Of a stretch of DNA of 64,000 nt, positions 26,887 to 35,771 are shown one piece after another (position 1 is the first letter of the stretch; every line of letters begins with the position of its first letter). The DNA lies in NCBI RefSeq assembly GCF_022828375.1, contig NZ_JAJQJX010000001.1:372001-436000 (forward strand), written 5' to 3'. Origin of the DNA: Candidatus Nanosynbacter sp. TM7-053. Its GTDB lineage: Bacteria > Patescibacteriota > Saccharimonadia > Saccharimonadales > Saccharimonadaceae. Both the position numbers and the translations under genes were made by a program. Under the pieces are notes generated by a model, which had not been told where the DNA came from, did not search any database, and saw nothing but the letters and a program-made list of their open reading frames with translations.

Positions 26887-27221
26887 GCTTCCGAGACTAA
26901 TCGATAGCTCAACCTCGCCAAATCAAAGACCTCTTCGTCAGTCAATTGACCTGAACAAATAATTGTATTCCAATGTTTCTTGTTTAAGTGATAGCCCGGT
27001 AAAACCGTTTCGTATTTTTCTCGTAAATTCTGCGCCAACAACGGATCGCATTTTAGGCTTACTCTGAGCGGCTTTGAACCTTCCGTCACCAATGCCACCA
27101 TTTTCCCAGCACCGTCATTATCTCTACCAAATTTATATACCGCAACATCCTCGCCAAATGGATAATCCAGCCATACGCCCGGCAAACTTAAAATAAATTC
27201 TTCAAATTGTTTATGTGTCAT
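26883..27221 (-). CDS. MmcQ/YjbR family protein
   Basis: 112 aa, full length for the family, which has a CyaY-like fold and is thought to bind DNA. Typical motifs: PGVWLDYPFGED near the start, KPLRVSLKCDP in the middle and YHLNKKHWNTI, the family signature. Overlaps the orn stop by ATGA and so is coupled to it. Biochemical role unknown. Confidence 0.85.
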   Translation of the reverse strand: MTHKQFEEFILSLPGVWLDYPFGEDVAVYKFGRDNDGAGKMVALVTEGSKPLRVSLKCDPLLAQNLREKYETVLPGYHLNKKHWNTIICSGQLTDEEVFDLARLSYRLVSEA

Positions 27222-27769
27222 ACCTTTACCTTTTTCAAATAATATTCAAGTTCCATAATGCTGCCGCGGATGTCTTCCAGCGCTCGATGATCTTCCGGCT
27301 TGGCGAATTTCTTACCGTATTTGCCTTCAAACACAACCTTCCAAGCACTCACATCCAATACACGATAATGTAGTTTTTTTGACAACGTCGGCCACCATTG
27401 GTCAATGAATCGACGATCTTGATGAATTGAATTGCCTGCTAACAAAATCTTCGTTTCACCCGCAAAATGCTCATCACAAAACGCCAACAATTCGCGTTCT
27501 ATTTCCGCCAAAGGTTTGCCCGATTCATTCTGCTCTTCCAGCCCGCGTCGCGCTTCCGGATGCTCATTCCAGAAGCCAGCATTTCGATCTAACAACTTAG
27601 CCAGCTTTTCCGAATCGTGACGCACAATTCCTTCGTACGTCGCAATTTCCTTAAAATTCCAATCCGTCGCAATTGCCGCCACTTCCAAAATTTCATCACG
27701 AACCGGATCCAAACCGGTCATCTCCAAATCCACCCACAAAATCTTTTTCGGCTTAAAACTTGCTTTCAT
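27218..27769 (-). CDS. orn: Oligoribonuclease
   Basis: 183 aa. DEDDh 3'-5' exonuclease that finishes short RNAs (and pGpG) to mononucleotides. Residues: D and E in WVDLEMTG, D in HQDRRFI, and H and D in HRALEDIRGSI. Starts at an extended -10 box 6 nt upstream. An Orn here fits with the upstream DHH-like protein being non-catalytic. Confidence 0.93.
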   Translation of the reverse strand: MKASFKPKKILWVDLEMTGLDPVRDEILEVAAIATDWNFKEIATYEGIVRHDSEKLAKLLDRNAGFWNEHPEARRGLEEQNESGKPLAEIERELLAFCDEHFAGETKILLAGNSIHQDRRFIDQWWPTLSKKLHYRVLDVSAWKVVFEGKYGKKFAKPEDHRALEDIRGSIMELEYYLKKVKV

Positions 27770-27775
27770 ATTTCT

Positions 27776-27784
27776 ATTTTACCA
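27776..27784 (-). promoter_or_regulatory. Extended -10 of orn
   Basis: Minus-strand TGGTAAAAT, 6 nt before the ATG; diverges from the pyrH promoter. Confidence 0.55.
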
Positions 27785-27797
27785 CTTCCATAAGGCG

Positions 27798-27806
27798 TGC
27801 TAAACT
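27798..27806 (+). promoter_or_regulatory. Extended -10 of pyrH
   Basis: TGCTAAACT, 6 nt before ATG at 27813; no Shine-Dalgarno. Confidence 0.5.
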
Positions 27807-27812
27807 AAAATC

Positions 27813-28517
27813 ATGACAAAACGCATCCTACTCAAATTATCAGGTGAACAACTTCAGGGCGATTTCGCCAGCGGCTTTGACCCAAAACGCGCTCGCTGGA
27901 TTGCCGAACAAATTCGACCAGCGCTGGACGACGGCGCTGAAATTGTAATTATGGTTGGTGGTGGCAATTACGTTCGCGGCAATCAAATCATCGGTCAAGG
28001 AATTCAACCTGTTTCCGCACATAATATCGGCATGCTTTCTACACTTATGAATGCAATTGCTCTAGCTGACGTATTAAATGACGCGGGGCTGCCAACTCGC
28101 GCATTATCTACGGTTGAAGTCAATCAATTTATTGACCACTATACTTTCCGACGCGCCATTAGCCATATTAAGAAAAACCGCATCGTAATCGTAGCGTGCG
28201 GCACCGGCAGACCGTTTCTGACTACTGATACTGCAGCGTTAAACCTAGCACTAGAAATGCAGTGTGACGCCGTGGTTAAAACAACGAAAGTCGACGGAGT
28301 TTACGATAAAGATCCTATGAAATTCCCTGACGCCGTAAAAATTGATCATTTATCTTATCAAGAAGCTCTAACAAATCCTAACATTGCTGTCATGGACAAG
28401 GCGGCAATTGGACTAGCTATGGACGAGCACATTCCAGTTGTAATTTGTGATTTGCTTACAGACGGAAATATTCTCCGCGCAACCCGCGGAGAATCAGTAG
28501 GCACACTTATTAGTTAA
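27813..28517 (+). CDS. pyrH: UMP kinase
   Basis: 234 aa, amino-acid-kinase fold, makes UDP from UMP. Conserved ILLKLSGEQLQG opening, GGGNYVRG, and TDTAALNLALEM plus KTTKVDGVYDKDP blocks. Full length. Leaderless-type promoter. Converges on mscL with a 4-nt gap. Confidence 0.97.
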   Translation: MTKRILLKLSGEQLQGDFASGFDPKRARWIAEQIRPALDDGAEIVIMVGGGNYVRGNQIIGQGIQPVSAHNIGMLSTLMNAIALADVLNDAGLPTRALSTVEVNQFIDHYTFRRAISHIKKNRIVIVACGTGRPFLTTDTAALNLALEMQCDAVVKTTKVDGVYDKDPMKFPDAVKIDHLSYQEALTNPNIAVMDKAAIGLAMDEHIPVVICDLLTDGNILRATRGESVGTLIS

Positions 28518-28521
28518 GGTT

Positions 28522-28971
28522 TTAATCTTTTTTCTTATCTAATTTATCGAGTTTCAAGAAGTGAATGATTGCATATACAACAAATGCAACGGCTATCAAC
28601 GTAATTAACGAGCTAACGAATGCGCCGTATAAAAACTCGCCTTTACGTCCAGCAATTTCAACCGTAAATGAAGCTGATTGCAATCCTTGTTGAGAGCCAA
28701 CGATCAACTGCACTAACGGGTCAACAAATGCCGTCACCAACTTTTTAACCGTATCGCCAGCTGCGGTACCGATTGCCAAACCAACCGCCATACCGACAAC
28801 ACCCTGTTCACGGATAAAGTTTATAAACCCACCCATATGAGTGTCTTTTATAGCTGCACTTACAATTTTCTTCTCCTTAAGAGCGGCAACTTTCGCCGCG
28901 GCTTTTACACTCTTCGAAGCTAATTTCTTAGCTGATACTTTTGAACCTTTAGTTGATTCTGAAGATTTCAT
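28522..28971 (-). CDS. mscL: Large-conductance mechanosensitive channel MscL with basic N-terminal extension
   Basis: 149 aa. Two transmembrane helices: the first (GMAVGLAIGTAAGDTV) carries the MscL pore motif after the FINFIREQGVVG amphipathic start; the second is LITLIAVAFVVYAIIHF. The 45-residue Lys/Ala/Ser-rich N-terminal extension is not part of normal MscL (about 130-140 aa without it). AAAAGGAG precedes the ATG by about 10 nt, with TATAAT just upstream. Emergency valve for osmotic downshift. Confidence 0.9.
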   Translation of the reverse strand: MKSSESTKGSKVSAKKLASKSVKAAAKVAALKEKKIVSAAIKDTHMGGFINFIREQGVVGMAVGLAIGTAAGDTVKKLVTAFVDPLVQLIVGSQQGLQSASFTVEIAGRKGEFLYGAFVSSLITLIAVAFVVYAIIHFLKLDKLDKKKD

Positions 28972-28998
28972 AACTATAAAACTCCTTTTATTATATAT

Positions 28999-30177
28999 TT
29001 ATTCACTAATTTTATCACAGGTAGCATCGCGTACTATCACACCAGCAGCCCTCATAGACCTCAGCAACTTTTCGGCAGCCCTTAACTTCCCCACAGCCAA
29101 GCTATCATACTTAGGTTTACTATTGATAATTTCCTTGTACAACATAATTGCCTCATTTAATAAGTTAATATCCCTATCATGTTTAGCTACTTTACGTATA
29201 ACATCAGGCAGAAACAGCCTGTTCTTTGAAGAATCTCCCGACAACAAACTATCATTTACCACGGACGCTACTTGAATAGCCAAATCACTACTGCCTTGTT
29301 TTATTAATTCTCTACATAATTTATCCGCTTCTTTCAAATCATTCCGAGAATCAACATCCAAATATATACCAGACAAGTCTACTATTTTATCCGCAGCCTC
29401 TTTATATCGCCCATTCAACTGATCAATTCGAGCATTATATTCATCTAGCAATAATAATCTACCTGGAATGGACGGCAGAGTAAGCATCTGTAGTCGTGCA
29501 TTTCTTCCGTAGCCATCTCGATATTTCATACCATCCGAGAATATCAACCATTCTCGTCGAGCTACAAAATCACTTCTATTAACGGACGAAGGCAATTTCT
29601 GCAATAATAAATCTGTATATAAAGTACTATTAGCTCTGAGTTCACCATAATACAACTGCTCAGCTGGATCTATTCCATCAAAGCCAATGGCGTCAGTCAT
29701 TTCACAGCGCAACTCCTCTGTCAAAACATCTATTATAAACGACCTATTGCTACTACGGCCAAATAGCGTGATGAATGTATGCTGATTTGCGTAACTAATG
29801 AAATGTTCAATTCCTAATTTTTCTAAACATTCTGACGCAACGATTGTATGTCCATAACAATTAGCAGCTTCGTCTTTGGCAATATTTACCGCTTCAAGCG
29901 GACTTGAAAAATTACCCGTTGACCTAAAATTAAGCGTTTCGCAAACAAGCTCTGCAACAGATTTAGCGGCCTCTGCTATATCATCAAACGTCTTATCTGA
30001 CTTTTCGTACACATTTTTTATGTCACAAAGCTTCTCTGACTCTAACAAGAGTTCTCGCTTAACGCCTCTTTTCTCTGCTATATCACTTCTCGGAGTTAAT
30101 AATTGAGCAGATAAATATCGATCATCAAATGATGTATATGGTTGCTCATCTAATTGTTTACTCGGTCGTTCATTCAC
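28999..30177 (-). CDS. Transglutaminase-like protein with helical C-terminal repeats
   Basis: 392 aa, soluble. Residues about 70-165 look like a transglutaminase-like core: Cys in EAANCYGH, His in ANQHTFITLF, Asp in FIIDVL, in the order and spacing of a C-H-D triad. The rest is helical, and the C-terminus (YKEAADKIVDLSGIY and following) looks like TPR-type repeats. Identification is by triad only and remains tentative. TATAAT lies 12 nt before the ATG. Next to mscL and argS, no functional hint. Confidence 0.6.
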   Translation of the reverse strand: MNERPSKQLDEQPYTSFDDRYLSAQLLTPRSDIAEKRGVKRELLLESEKLCDIKNVYEKSDKTFDDIAEAAKSVAELVCETLNFRSTGNFSSPLEAVNIAKDEAANCYGHTIVASECLEKLGIEHFISYANQHTFITLFGRSSNRSFIIDVLTEELRCEMTDAIGFDGIDPAEQLYYGELRANSTLYTDLLLQKLPSSVNRSDFVARREWLIFSDGMKYRDGYGRNARLQMLTLPSIPGRLLLLDEYNARIDQLNGRYKEAADKIVDLSGIYLDVDSRNDLKEADKLCRELIKQGSSDLAIQVASVVNDSLLSGDSSKNRLFLPDVIRKVAKHDRDINLLNEAIMLYKEIINSKPKYDSLAVGKLRAAEKLLRSMRAAGVIVRDATCDKISE

Positions 30178-30208
30178 GAATTTATATTATATACTAATAT
30201 AGTATATT

Positions 30209-31840
30209 TTACAAGCGATCTGGCGCCACGATTCCCAAAATAGCCAGTCCAGCCTTAAGAATGTCGGCGTAAATTGCCACGATTCCTACGCGATGTGCCT
30301 CTTTGTCACTACCAATAACCTGATTTTTCTCGTAATATCGATTAAATTCTTGCGCCAATTCAAACAAATATGTACAGATGTGATGAGGCTCCAGACTTTC
30401 CTTAGCGCGATCAACCACGTCCACGTACTCACTCAATTTTCTGACCAGCATTTTATCCTCGTCAAACAACTCTGTCGGAAAAGCAATTTCTTTATCGGAT
30501 TTAGCTAAAATACCTCGCGCTCGAGCGTGAGCATATTGCAGGTAGCTTCCCGTATTTCCTGTCAAACTTACCGCGTCGTTAATATCAAATATGACGTCGC
30601 TGCCGATCTTCACTTTCAAGAATTGATAACGAAGTGCACCAGCAATCACGTCGTCAGTTGGCTCGCCGCCAGCATTTTCAATTGCCTTCTTAAACTCATC
30701 GAACAGCCAGCCAATTGTAACAACCTCACCTGTTCGTGAACTCATTTTCCCAGTTGTCAATTTAACCAAGCCAGTCGCGTAATTGAACAATTTTCCCTTC
30801 AAGGCTGGAATCGACAATTCACTAGCCGCAATCACGCCACGGAAGTATGCTGCCTGCTCCTCACCATTTACTGTAATTGACAAGTCCAAATTCGGATAGT
30901 CCTTATACTTCAACTGAATCAATCCCATATCATGCGCCCCGTAAAGACCATTGCCATGAGATCCGATGAATACATTGTCGAACGCGCCGTATTTGCTACC
31001 CTTAAAGACGTATGCGCCGTCAGATTTGGTAAACACCTCTGGAGTTTTCTCTTTAATTAAAGATTTTCCCAATTCTTCAGTTTCGCTCTCAACATAACGT
31101 CGCTCAATCGGCACGTTTCCAAGTCGCCCAACGTTAGAGTCAATTTCGTCAAAACTCCAACTTTTACAGATTTCGTAAACTTGTTTATATAGCGGATCAT
31201 CCAGGACGAATGATTGCTTGGCTAGTTCATCAATTTCCGCCTTCGCCTCTGGAGATTCTTTCGCCGCACGCGCACCTTCAACGTACATGCGACTCATAAA
31301 TTCATTTCGCTTATCAGCTGGGATTTCGTTCAATTTATTCACATCGCCGTCAATCTCACGTAAAATCGCCCACATACTTTTACCAACATGTGTTCCAACA
31401 TCACCGTGATAACTCACTCGATGCACAATTGCGCCATCAACCGCCAACAGATTAGCCATCGTGTCCGCCAAAATCGCATTCAAAGCGTGTCCGATATGCA
31501 TAGCCTTAAATGGATTCGGGCAATTGGTTTCAATTACAACCGTCTGACCGGCGCGCTTCGTCGTTGGCTCTTTTTTCAAAGAATTTAGAACGGATTGATC
31601 GCTCAGTTTTACATTGATAAAACCTGGACCAGCCACGCTTACTTCACTAAACTCCTCTTCCTTGCGCAGATTTTCAGCAATCATCTCCGCAATTTCACGC
31701 GGATTCTTCCCTAGCGGCTTAGCCAATTGCAACGCCACATTTGTAGCAAAGTCACCAAACTTCGGATCAGGACGCGTCAATTGTACCGATATATCTTGAT
31801 CAAAAAGTTGCTTCACTACTTGAGAAATAATCTGTTCCAT
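30209..31840 (-). CDS. argS: Arginyl-tRNA synthetase
   Basis: 543 aa. Class I synthetase: the HIGH motif in KAMHIGHAL, KMSKS replaced by GKMSSRTG (usual for ArgRS), a short N-terminal tRNA-binding domain and the C-terminal DALR anticodon domain (LEPHHICTYLFELA). TATACT lies 7 nt before the ATG, with no Shine-Dalgarno, so leaderless as well. Confidence 0.97.
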   Translation of the reverse strand: MEQIISQVVKQLFDQDISVQLTRPDPKFGDFATNVALQLAKPLGKNPREIAEMIAENLRKEEEFSEVSVAGPGFINVKLSDQSVLNSLKKEPTTKRAGQTVVIETNCPNPFKAMHIGHALNAILADTMANLLAVDGAIVHRVSYHGDVGTHVGKSMWAILREIDGDVNKLNEIPADKRNEFMSRMYVEGARAAKESPEAKAEIDELAKQSFVLDDPLYKQVYEICKSWSFDEIDSNVGRLGNVPIERRYVESETEELGKSLIKEKTPEVFTKSDGAYVFKGSKYGAFDNVFIGSHGNGLYGAHDMGLIQLKYKDYPNLDLSITVNGEEQAAYFRGVIAASELSIPALKGKLFNYATGLVKLTTGKMSSRTGEVVTIGWLFDEFKKAIENAGGEPTDDVIAGALRYQFLKVKIGSDVIFDINDAVSLTGNTGSYLQYAHARARGILAKSDKEIAFPTELFDEDKMLVRKLSEYVDVVDRAKESLEPHHICTYLFELAQEFNRYYEKNQVIGSDKEAHRVGIVAIYADILKAGLAILGIVAPDRL

Positions 31841-31885
31841 ACTGTCCAGTATACAACAGAGGTGGATTATTATCTAGCTAAATCT

Positions 31886-32044
31886 CTACGCAGTTTCGTC
31901 AAGCTCTTCCAGTTCCAGGCTTAATTTCGTCGCCGAACTTGGGCTAGATCCTTTCACGTGTTGCAATACGTAAGTCAATGCCGACATATCGTCTCGACTC
32001 AATACGCCTTCGGTAAGTCCGTGAATATCTTTTTCTTCAGCCAT
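31886..32044 (-). CDS. Small hypothetical protein (52 aa)
   Basis: ATG at 32044 with AAAGGA upstream; MAEEKDIHGLTEGVL start, acidic end LELEELDETA. Possibly a compact helical protein. No family recognised. It fills most of the gap between the argS start and the acyltransferase gene and has clear coding character (good ribosome site, no rare stops). Confidence 0.55.
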   Translation of the reverse strand: MAEEKDIHGLTEGVLSRDDMSALTYVLQHVKGSSPSSATKLSLELEELDETA

Positions 32045-32133
32045 TTTATTCCTTTTTGTTTTAATTTTTTATACAGTGAAATGATATCACATTATTTTTA
32101 TTTTGTCAATAACTAAGACTTCTGTGCTGCTCG

Positions 32134-33153
32134 CTAGACTTTGTTTTTGTCTGATCGGCGCTTATATTCTTCTGCTATAACCCTACCTATTTCGCTGTCT
32201 TTTAAGTACTCTTTACATGATGACAATAAACGCTTGGATGCATCAGAATCCTTCATCTTTAGCGCCTTTCTATATGAGTTACTAAACGCTGCAAACATAC
32301 CATCCTCATCTTCCATGACCCTAATAGTAAGTTTCTTGTCCTCTGACGATACGTAAACAAATATCAAGTCTGCGCCAGATTTCAATGCCGTATGAATCGC
32401 TGCAGAGCCCATTTCACTGCGAGGCTTTCGACCTACTGAGTCATCCGCTGAATATCCAGCCAAAACCAAAGACCCACCATCCTCAACAAATTTAACCGCT
32501 TCTTCGTAATGGTCTGTTGAAAAGTGAACCGGTTTTTTACTCTTTTTATCTACCCATTCATATGGCACCCCAAAAAAGTTTTTAGTGCCAAACGCAAGAT
32601 ACTGTATAGCCTCTAGGTTGATTCCGCCAACGCCCTTCTTAATCCAATCTCTATTAGTCGACGCTACGCCGATATTAATTTTGTTCAACAAAGACGCCAA
32701 ATAACTAGCCGTAGGAACATCCTCTCCATTGAAATGTGTTGGCGCTATAACACTTCCCTTGCCTTCTTCTTTGGCCTTTTTGGCGGCTTCAATCAAGATA
32801 TCTTCGCCAATTATTTCAACTTCCTTTTTGCCATGCATTAAGCCCATCAACAGCCTAAGTCCAGAGGAAAGACGAACGTCTGTTTCTGGCAATCCCAATT
32901 CTTCTCCGGCTGCCTCAAGTTTTTCTACCGCCGAATTGTTAGTTAGCCCAAAAGGTTTGCTATGCTTTTCTCGTTTACCACACATCCATTTCTTAAGAGA
33001 ATCAAGCGCAACCTGCAGAGAAAAACCCTCTCTCTGTGGCTCAATTTCTTTTACGTCAATATCAGACTCTTCAGTGATTTCTGGATAGAAAACTTTATTG
33101 AACAATCCTTGCTCTTCTGGGGTTGGAGTAAATTTATCTATTCCTGCAGTCAT
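32134..33153 (-). CDS. PlsC/LPLAT-like acyltransferase, paralogue A
   Basis: 339 aa. Contains the H-x4-D acyltransferase motif in APTHFNGEDV (about residue 150), then FFGVPYEWVD and GGSLVLAGYSAD blocks in the positions of PlsC motifs II-III. Probably transfers acyl chains to lysophospholipids or another acceptor. No membrane helix is obvious, so peripheral. N-terminal 90 residues are extra. AAGGAG before the ATG; downstream of its paralogue by 18 nt, one operon. Confidence 0.7.
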   Translation of the reverse strand: MTAGIDKFTPTPEEQGLFNKVFYPEITEESDIDVKEIEPQREGFSLQVALDSLKKWMCGKREKHSKPFGLTNNSAVEKLEAAGEELGLPETDVRLSSGLRLLMGLMHGKKEVEIIGEDILIEAAKKAKEEGKGSVIAPTHFNGEDVPTASYLASLLNKINIGVASTNRDWIKKGVGGINLEAIQYLAFGTKNFFGVPYEWVDKKSKKPVHFSTDHYEEAVKFVEDGGSLVLAGYSADDSVGRKPRSEMGSAAIHTALKSGADLIFVYVSSEDKKLTIRVMEDEDGMFAAFSNSYRKALKMKDSDASKRLLSSCKEYLKDSEIGRVIAEEYKRRSDKNKV

Positions 33154-33171
33154 TTTAACTATCTCTCCTTA

Positions 33172-34077
33172 TTACGCAGCCAATACCAGATCATATTTAT
33201 CACGCATATACCCCAATATCGCCTTCCCACCAAACGCCTCCAATATGCGACACTGCTCTTCACGAGCCGCCTTTGAGTAAGACGCTTCATGCGAAACATT
33301 GGCATAAGCTTCAACTTCATCAGGACTAGGCTTAATAGTCTCACCAAATACCAGTCGCACAACTTTTTTACCCAAAAGCCACTTTAGATGTATCGCATTG
33401 TCATTGAGTTGATTAGGATTTCTCTTCTGACCCTCAACCTGCATAAGTACAGGAATTATGGTGGCACCCGTCGCCAGGCTTAGATGAGGAGCTAATTTAC
33501 CCGCCTTTTCTGGCAGTTCACCGTCATTTTTTATCCCAATATTGCTCATCGGGTTATGCGCTGCAGTAATAACAGAAAGTCCACTATCTGTTATTTTTTC
33601 TTGCAGACCTAAGTAATCGTCACCATTAAACGGCAACGCGTACTTATTATCAATAGCATCTTTTCCCACAGACAGATCTCTTCCATACGGAACCTGAAAA
33701 AAGTTATCCATCCCAACAAGTTTATATGGTATCCTCTGATGCCAAAGACCCATATTAGTGGAGGCTACTGTCACGCCTATATCTCTAAACTTAGAAACTA
33801 CGCTAGCAACAGTCGAAACATCAACGTCCGTTAGGTGACTCGTAGCAAATATAACACCCTTGTTTTCCTCGGTTTTCTTAGTTGCCTTAAAAAGATTATC
33901 AGCCCCCTCAACGACAACATCCCCCACATTACCAAAAAGCAAATCAGTAACCAATTCAAGAGGAACGCGCAGTCTTCTTGGGCTCGGATCATATAGACCT
34001 TCAGATGCGCCCTTTTTAGCGCACTGTTTAATCTCTTTTATAGCCTCAGATCCTGAAAAAGTCTCAATTTTTTTCAC
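33172..34077 (-). CDS. PlsC/LPLAT-like acyltransferase, paralogue B
   Basis: 301 aa. H-x4-D motif in ATSHLTDVDV (about residue 83); FFQVPYGRDL and GLSVITAAHNP follow as in paralogue A, to which it is clearly related by layout. The start is GTG at 34077. Promoter TTGACA, 18 nt, TATAAT on the minus strand (34094-34123), 10 nt before the start. First gene of the pair. Saccharibacteria acquire lipids from hosts, so remodelling of foreign lipids is a reasonable but unproven role. Confidence 0.7.
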   Translation of the reverse strand: MKKIETFSGSEAIKEIKQCAKKGASEGLYDPSPRRLRVPLELVTDLLFGNVGDVVVEGADNLFKATKKTEENKGVIFATSHLTDVDVSTVASVVSKFRDIGVTVASTNMGLWHQRIPYKLVGMDNFFQVPYGRDLSVGKDAIDNKYALPFNGDDYLGLQEKITDSGLSVITAAHNPMSNIGIKNDGELPEKAGKLAPHLSLATGATIIPVLMQVEGQKRNPNQLNDNAIHLKWLLGKKVVRLVFGETIKPSPDEVEAYANVSHEASYSKAAREEQCRILEAFGGKAILGYMRDKYDLVLAA

Positions 34078-34139
34078 GATGCTCTTAATTATACAACATA
34101 ATTGGCTATGCTGTCAATAGTAAAACGCTGCTCGAAACT

Positions 34140-34313
34140 CTATTCGCAACCGTCACAAATAGTCAAACTTGCTGGGTCAACTGGTGCCGCAACAGTGCCG
34201 TTCGACTTTGCTTGATCATCAGCCGCTTCTTGCGCTGCTTTAAGAGCTGCGTCAATGGCACTCAATTTTTCTTCCAAAGTCATGTCATCAGTAATAATCT
34301 GATTTGCGTTCAT
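34140..34313 (-). CDS. 57-aa CxxC-tailed peptide, candidate RNR redox tail in trans
   Basis: Starts MNANQIITDD at 34313 with AGGGGA about 9 nt upstream (a second ATG at 34319 would add two residues). Predicted: one amphipathic helix (LEEKLSAIDAALKAA), an Ala/Pro linker, and the ending VDPASLTICDGCE. This ending resembles the C-terminal redox tail of many NrdA proteins (DP...CxxCx at the end). The NrdA encoded 1.5 kb away lacks such a tail. A tandem pair of NrdR-like boxes lies immediately upstream. Function is inferred, not known. Confidence 0.65.
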   Translation of the reverse strand: MNANQIITDDMTLEEKLSAIDAALKAAQEAADDQAKSNGTVAAPVDPASLTICDGCE

Positions 34314-34322
34314 TTTCATTTT

Positions 34323-34338
34323 CCCCTATATTTAGTAG
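34323..34338 (-). promoter_or_regulatory. NrdR-like box, proximal, upstream of CxxC peptide
   Basis: Core CTATATTTAG (34326-34335), 32 bp centre-to-centre from the next box. Confidence 0.5.
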
Positions 34339-34354
34339 TTACTTAACTAATTTT

Positions 34355-34370
34355 ACGCTAGATATAGTGC
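34355..34370 (-). promoter_or_regulatory. NrdR-like box, distal, upstream of CxxC peptide
   Basis: ACGCTAGATATAGTGC; shares the ten-base core CTAGATATAG with the box at 38302 and fits the ACACwATATaTwGTGT consensus. Confidence 0.6.
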
Positions 34371-34766
34371 TTATGCAATAAAATGCAGCCAATTGCCCGT
34401 TGTAGTTTTTTCATCAAGTTCACCAATTGGTGCAACGTATATTTGCGGATTTTGACAACGTGGCATAAAATCAGCCAACTTCTCTTTATAAGCCGCCATT
34501 GCCGCCTCTTTCTCAGATTCTGGAAGTTCAGTCACGTTAGTTTTTAAGAAAACTGCTCGCTTTTTATCATCCCAAACCACAAATTCCGCCTTACCGTTTC
34601 GAAACGCATTTTCTGAATGGCGCGCAGTCGGCTCTGATATCCAAATTATAGAATTGCCAAAACACGCAAAGTGCAGCGGCGTTACCAGAGGCGTTCTATC
34701 AACATTCACCGTTGCCAACGCACCAACTTCGACTGTATCTAATATTTCTTTCGCTAATTCATTCAT
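34371..34766 (-). CDS. Pyridoxamine 5'-phosphate oxidase-fold flavoprotein
   Basis: 131 aa. Split-barrel PPOX-fold protein: ALATVNVDRTPLVTPLHFACF near the N-terminus is the typical FMN-binding start, and the C-terminus ends NWLHFIA. Substrate unknown; relatives reduce F420, FMN or haem-related compounds. The start at 34766 has GGGAG 8 nt upstream; an alternative ATG at 34781 overlaps the nrdB stop. Directly after nrdB, so probably in the RNR operon and perhaps of redox use to it. Confidence 0.8.
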   Translation of the reverse strand: MNELAKEILDTVEVGALATVNVDRTPLVTPLHFACFGNSIIWISEPTARHSENAFRNGKAEFVVWDDKKRAVFLKTNVTELPESEKEAAMAAYKEKLADFMPRCQNPQIYVAPIGELDEKTTTGNWLHFIA

Positions 34767-34780
34767 GTCATCAACTCCCA

Positions 34781-35758
34781 TTACTTCGTAGTATTAACCT
34801 CGTAACTAGTGTTTGTGCTTTCAAAGAAATTCACCAATTCCAGTGTGTCGTTAGCAGCCGCCATCCATTTGGCTGGGTTCGGAACGTTATATTCAGGCTC
34901 AAAACCCAACTCCTGCAAGCGTCGGTCGGTCATATGCATAACATACTGGTTGACATAATCAGCATTCAATCCCAAAATTCCCTTCGGTAGCATGTCTTTG
35001 TTATAAGCCTTCTCAAGTTCTACCGCTTGCAAAATCAAGTTACGGATTTCTTCTGCGAATTCCTGTGTTTGCAATTCTGGATTCTCGTCCAAAATTGTCA
35101 AAAGCAAATTGATACCAAACGTCAAATGAAGATTTTCATCGCGAGTAATCCAGTCCAGCAGCGAGCCGACATTGCGCAACAAATTACGTTGACGGAAACT
35201 CATACCAACCATAAAGCCTGAATAGAACCAAATTCCCTCAAGCACGATGTTATACGCCACCAAAGACCTAACAAAGTCCTTCTTACCTTCTAGCGAATAA
35301 ATATCCAAATTCGGATCAAGCATCACGTCCAAATGCTTATTCTGGAAGTCAGCCTTATCAGCCAATGATTTTTTACCAAATCCCGCAGCGTAAATTTCCT
35401 CACGATCAAACGGAAATGTCTCAATAATGTATTCAAACGTCATGAAGTGATTAGCTTCTTCCCACATCTGTTTTGACAAATATAGTTGAGCTTCCGCCGC
35501 GTTCACGTATGGATAAATACCAAACGCCAATGATTTATTGATCAATAACTCGTTTGGGTTCAAATAGCTAATAACCGTTTTCAATGCGTGCTTTTCATCG
35601 TCTGACAATTTTTCAAAATCTGCCAAATCTTGCACTAATTGAACTTCGTTTGGAAACCACGTGTTAGCCACTGCTTGATTATAAAGATCATACGCCCAAG
35701 GGTAACGAATTGGGTGAAGTGACAATCCATCGCGTAATCCTGAACCTAAAATTCCCAT
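34781..35758 (-). CDS. nrdB: Ribonucleotide reductase small subunit, class Ic-like
   Basis: 325 aa, ferritin-like helical protein that generates the radical for NrdA. Metal ligands: Glu in NPNELL (first ligand, Asp in class Ia), Glu and His in WEEANH, Glu in VLEGIW, Glu and His in DENLHL. The residue four after the second-helix His, the radical Tyr in class Ia, is Phe (EEANHFMTF). Glu-for-Asp plus Phe-for-Tyr is the class Ic (Mn/Fe) signature of Chlamydia. The start at 35758 is selected by AAGGAGG 8 nt upstream; the longer frame lies inside nrdA. Confidence 0.95.
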   Translation of the reverse strand: MGILGSGLRDGLSLHPIRYPWAYDLYNQAVANTWFPNEVQLVQDLADFEKLSDDEKHALKTVISYLNPNELLINKSLAFGIYPYVNAAEAQLYLSKQMWEEANHFMTFEYIIETFPFDREEIYAAGFGKKSLADKADFQNKHLDVMLDPNLDIYSLEGKKDFVRSLVAYNIVLEGIWFYSGFMVGMSFRQRNLLRNVGSLLDWITRDENLHLTFGINLLLTILDENPELQTQEFAEEIRNLILQAVELEKAYNKDMLPKGILGLNADYVNQYVMHMTDRRLQELGFEPEYNVPNPAKWMAAANDTLELVNFFESTNTSYEVNTTK

Positions 35759-35771
35759 CTTAATTTCCTCC

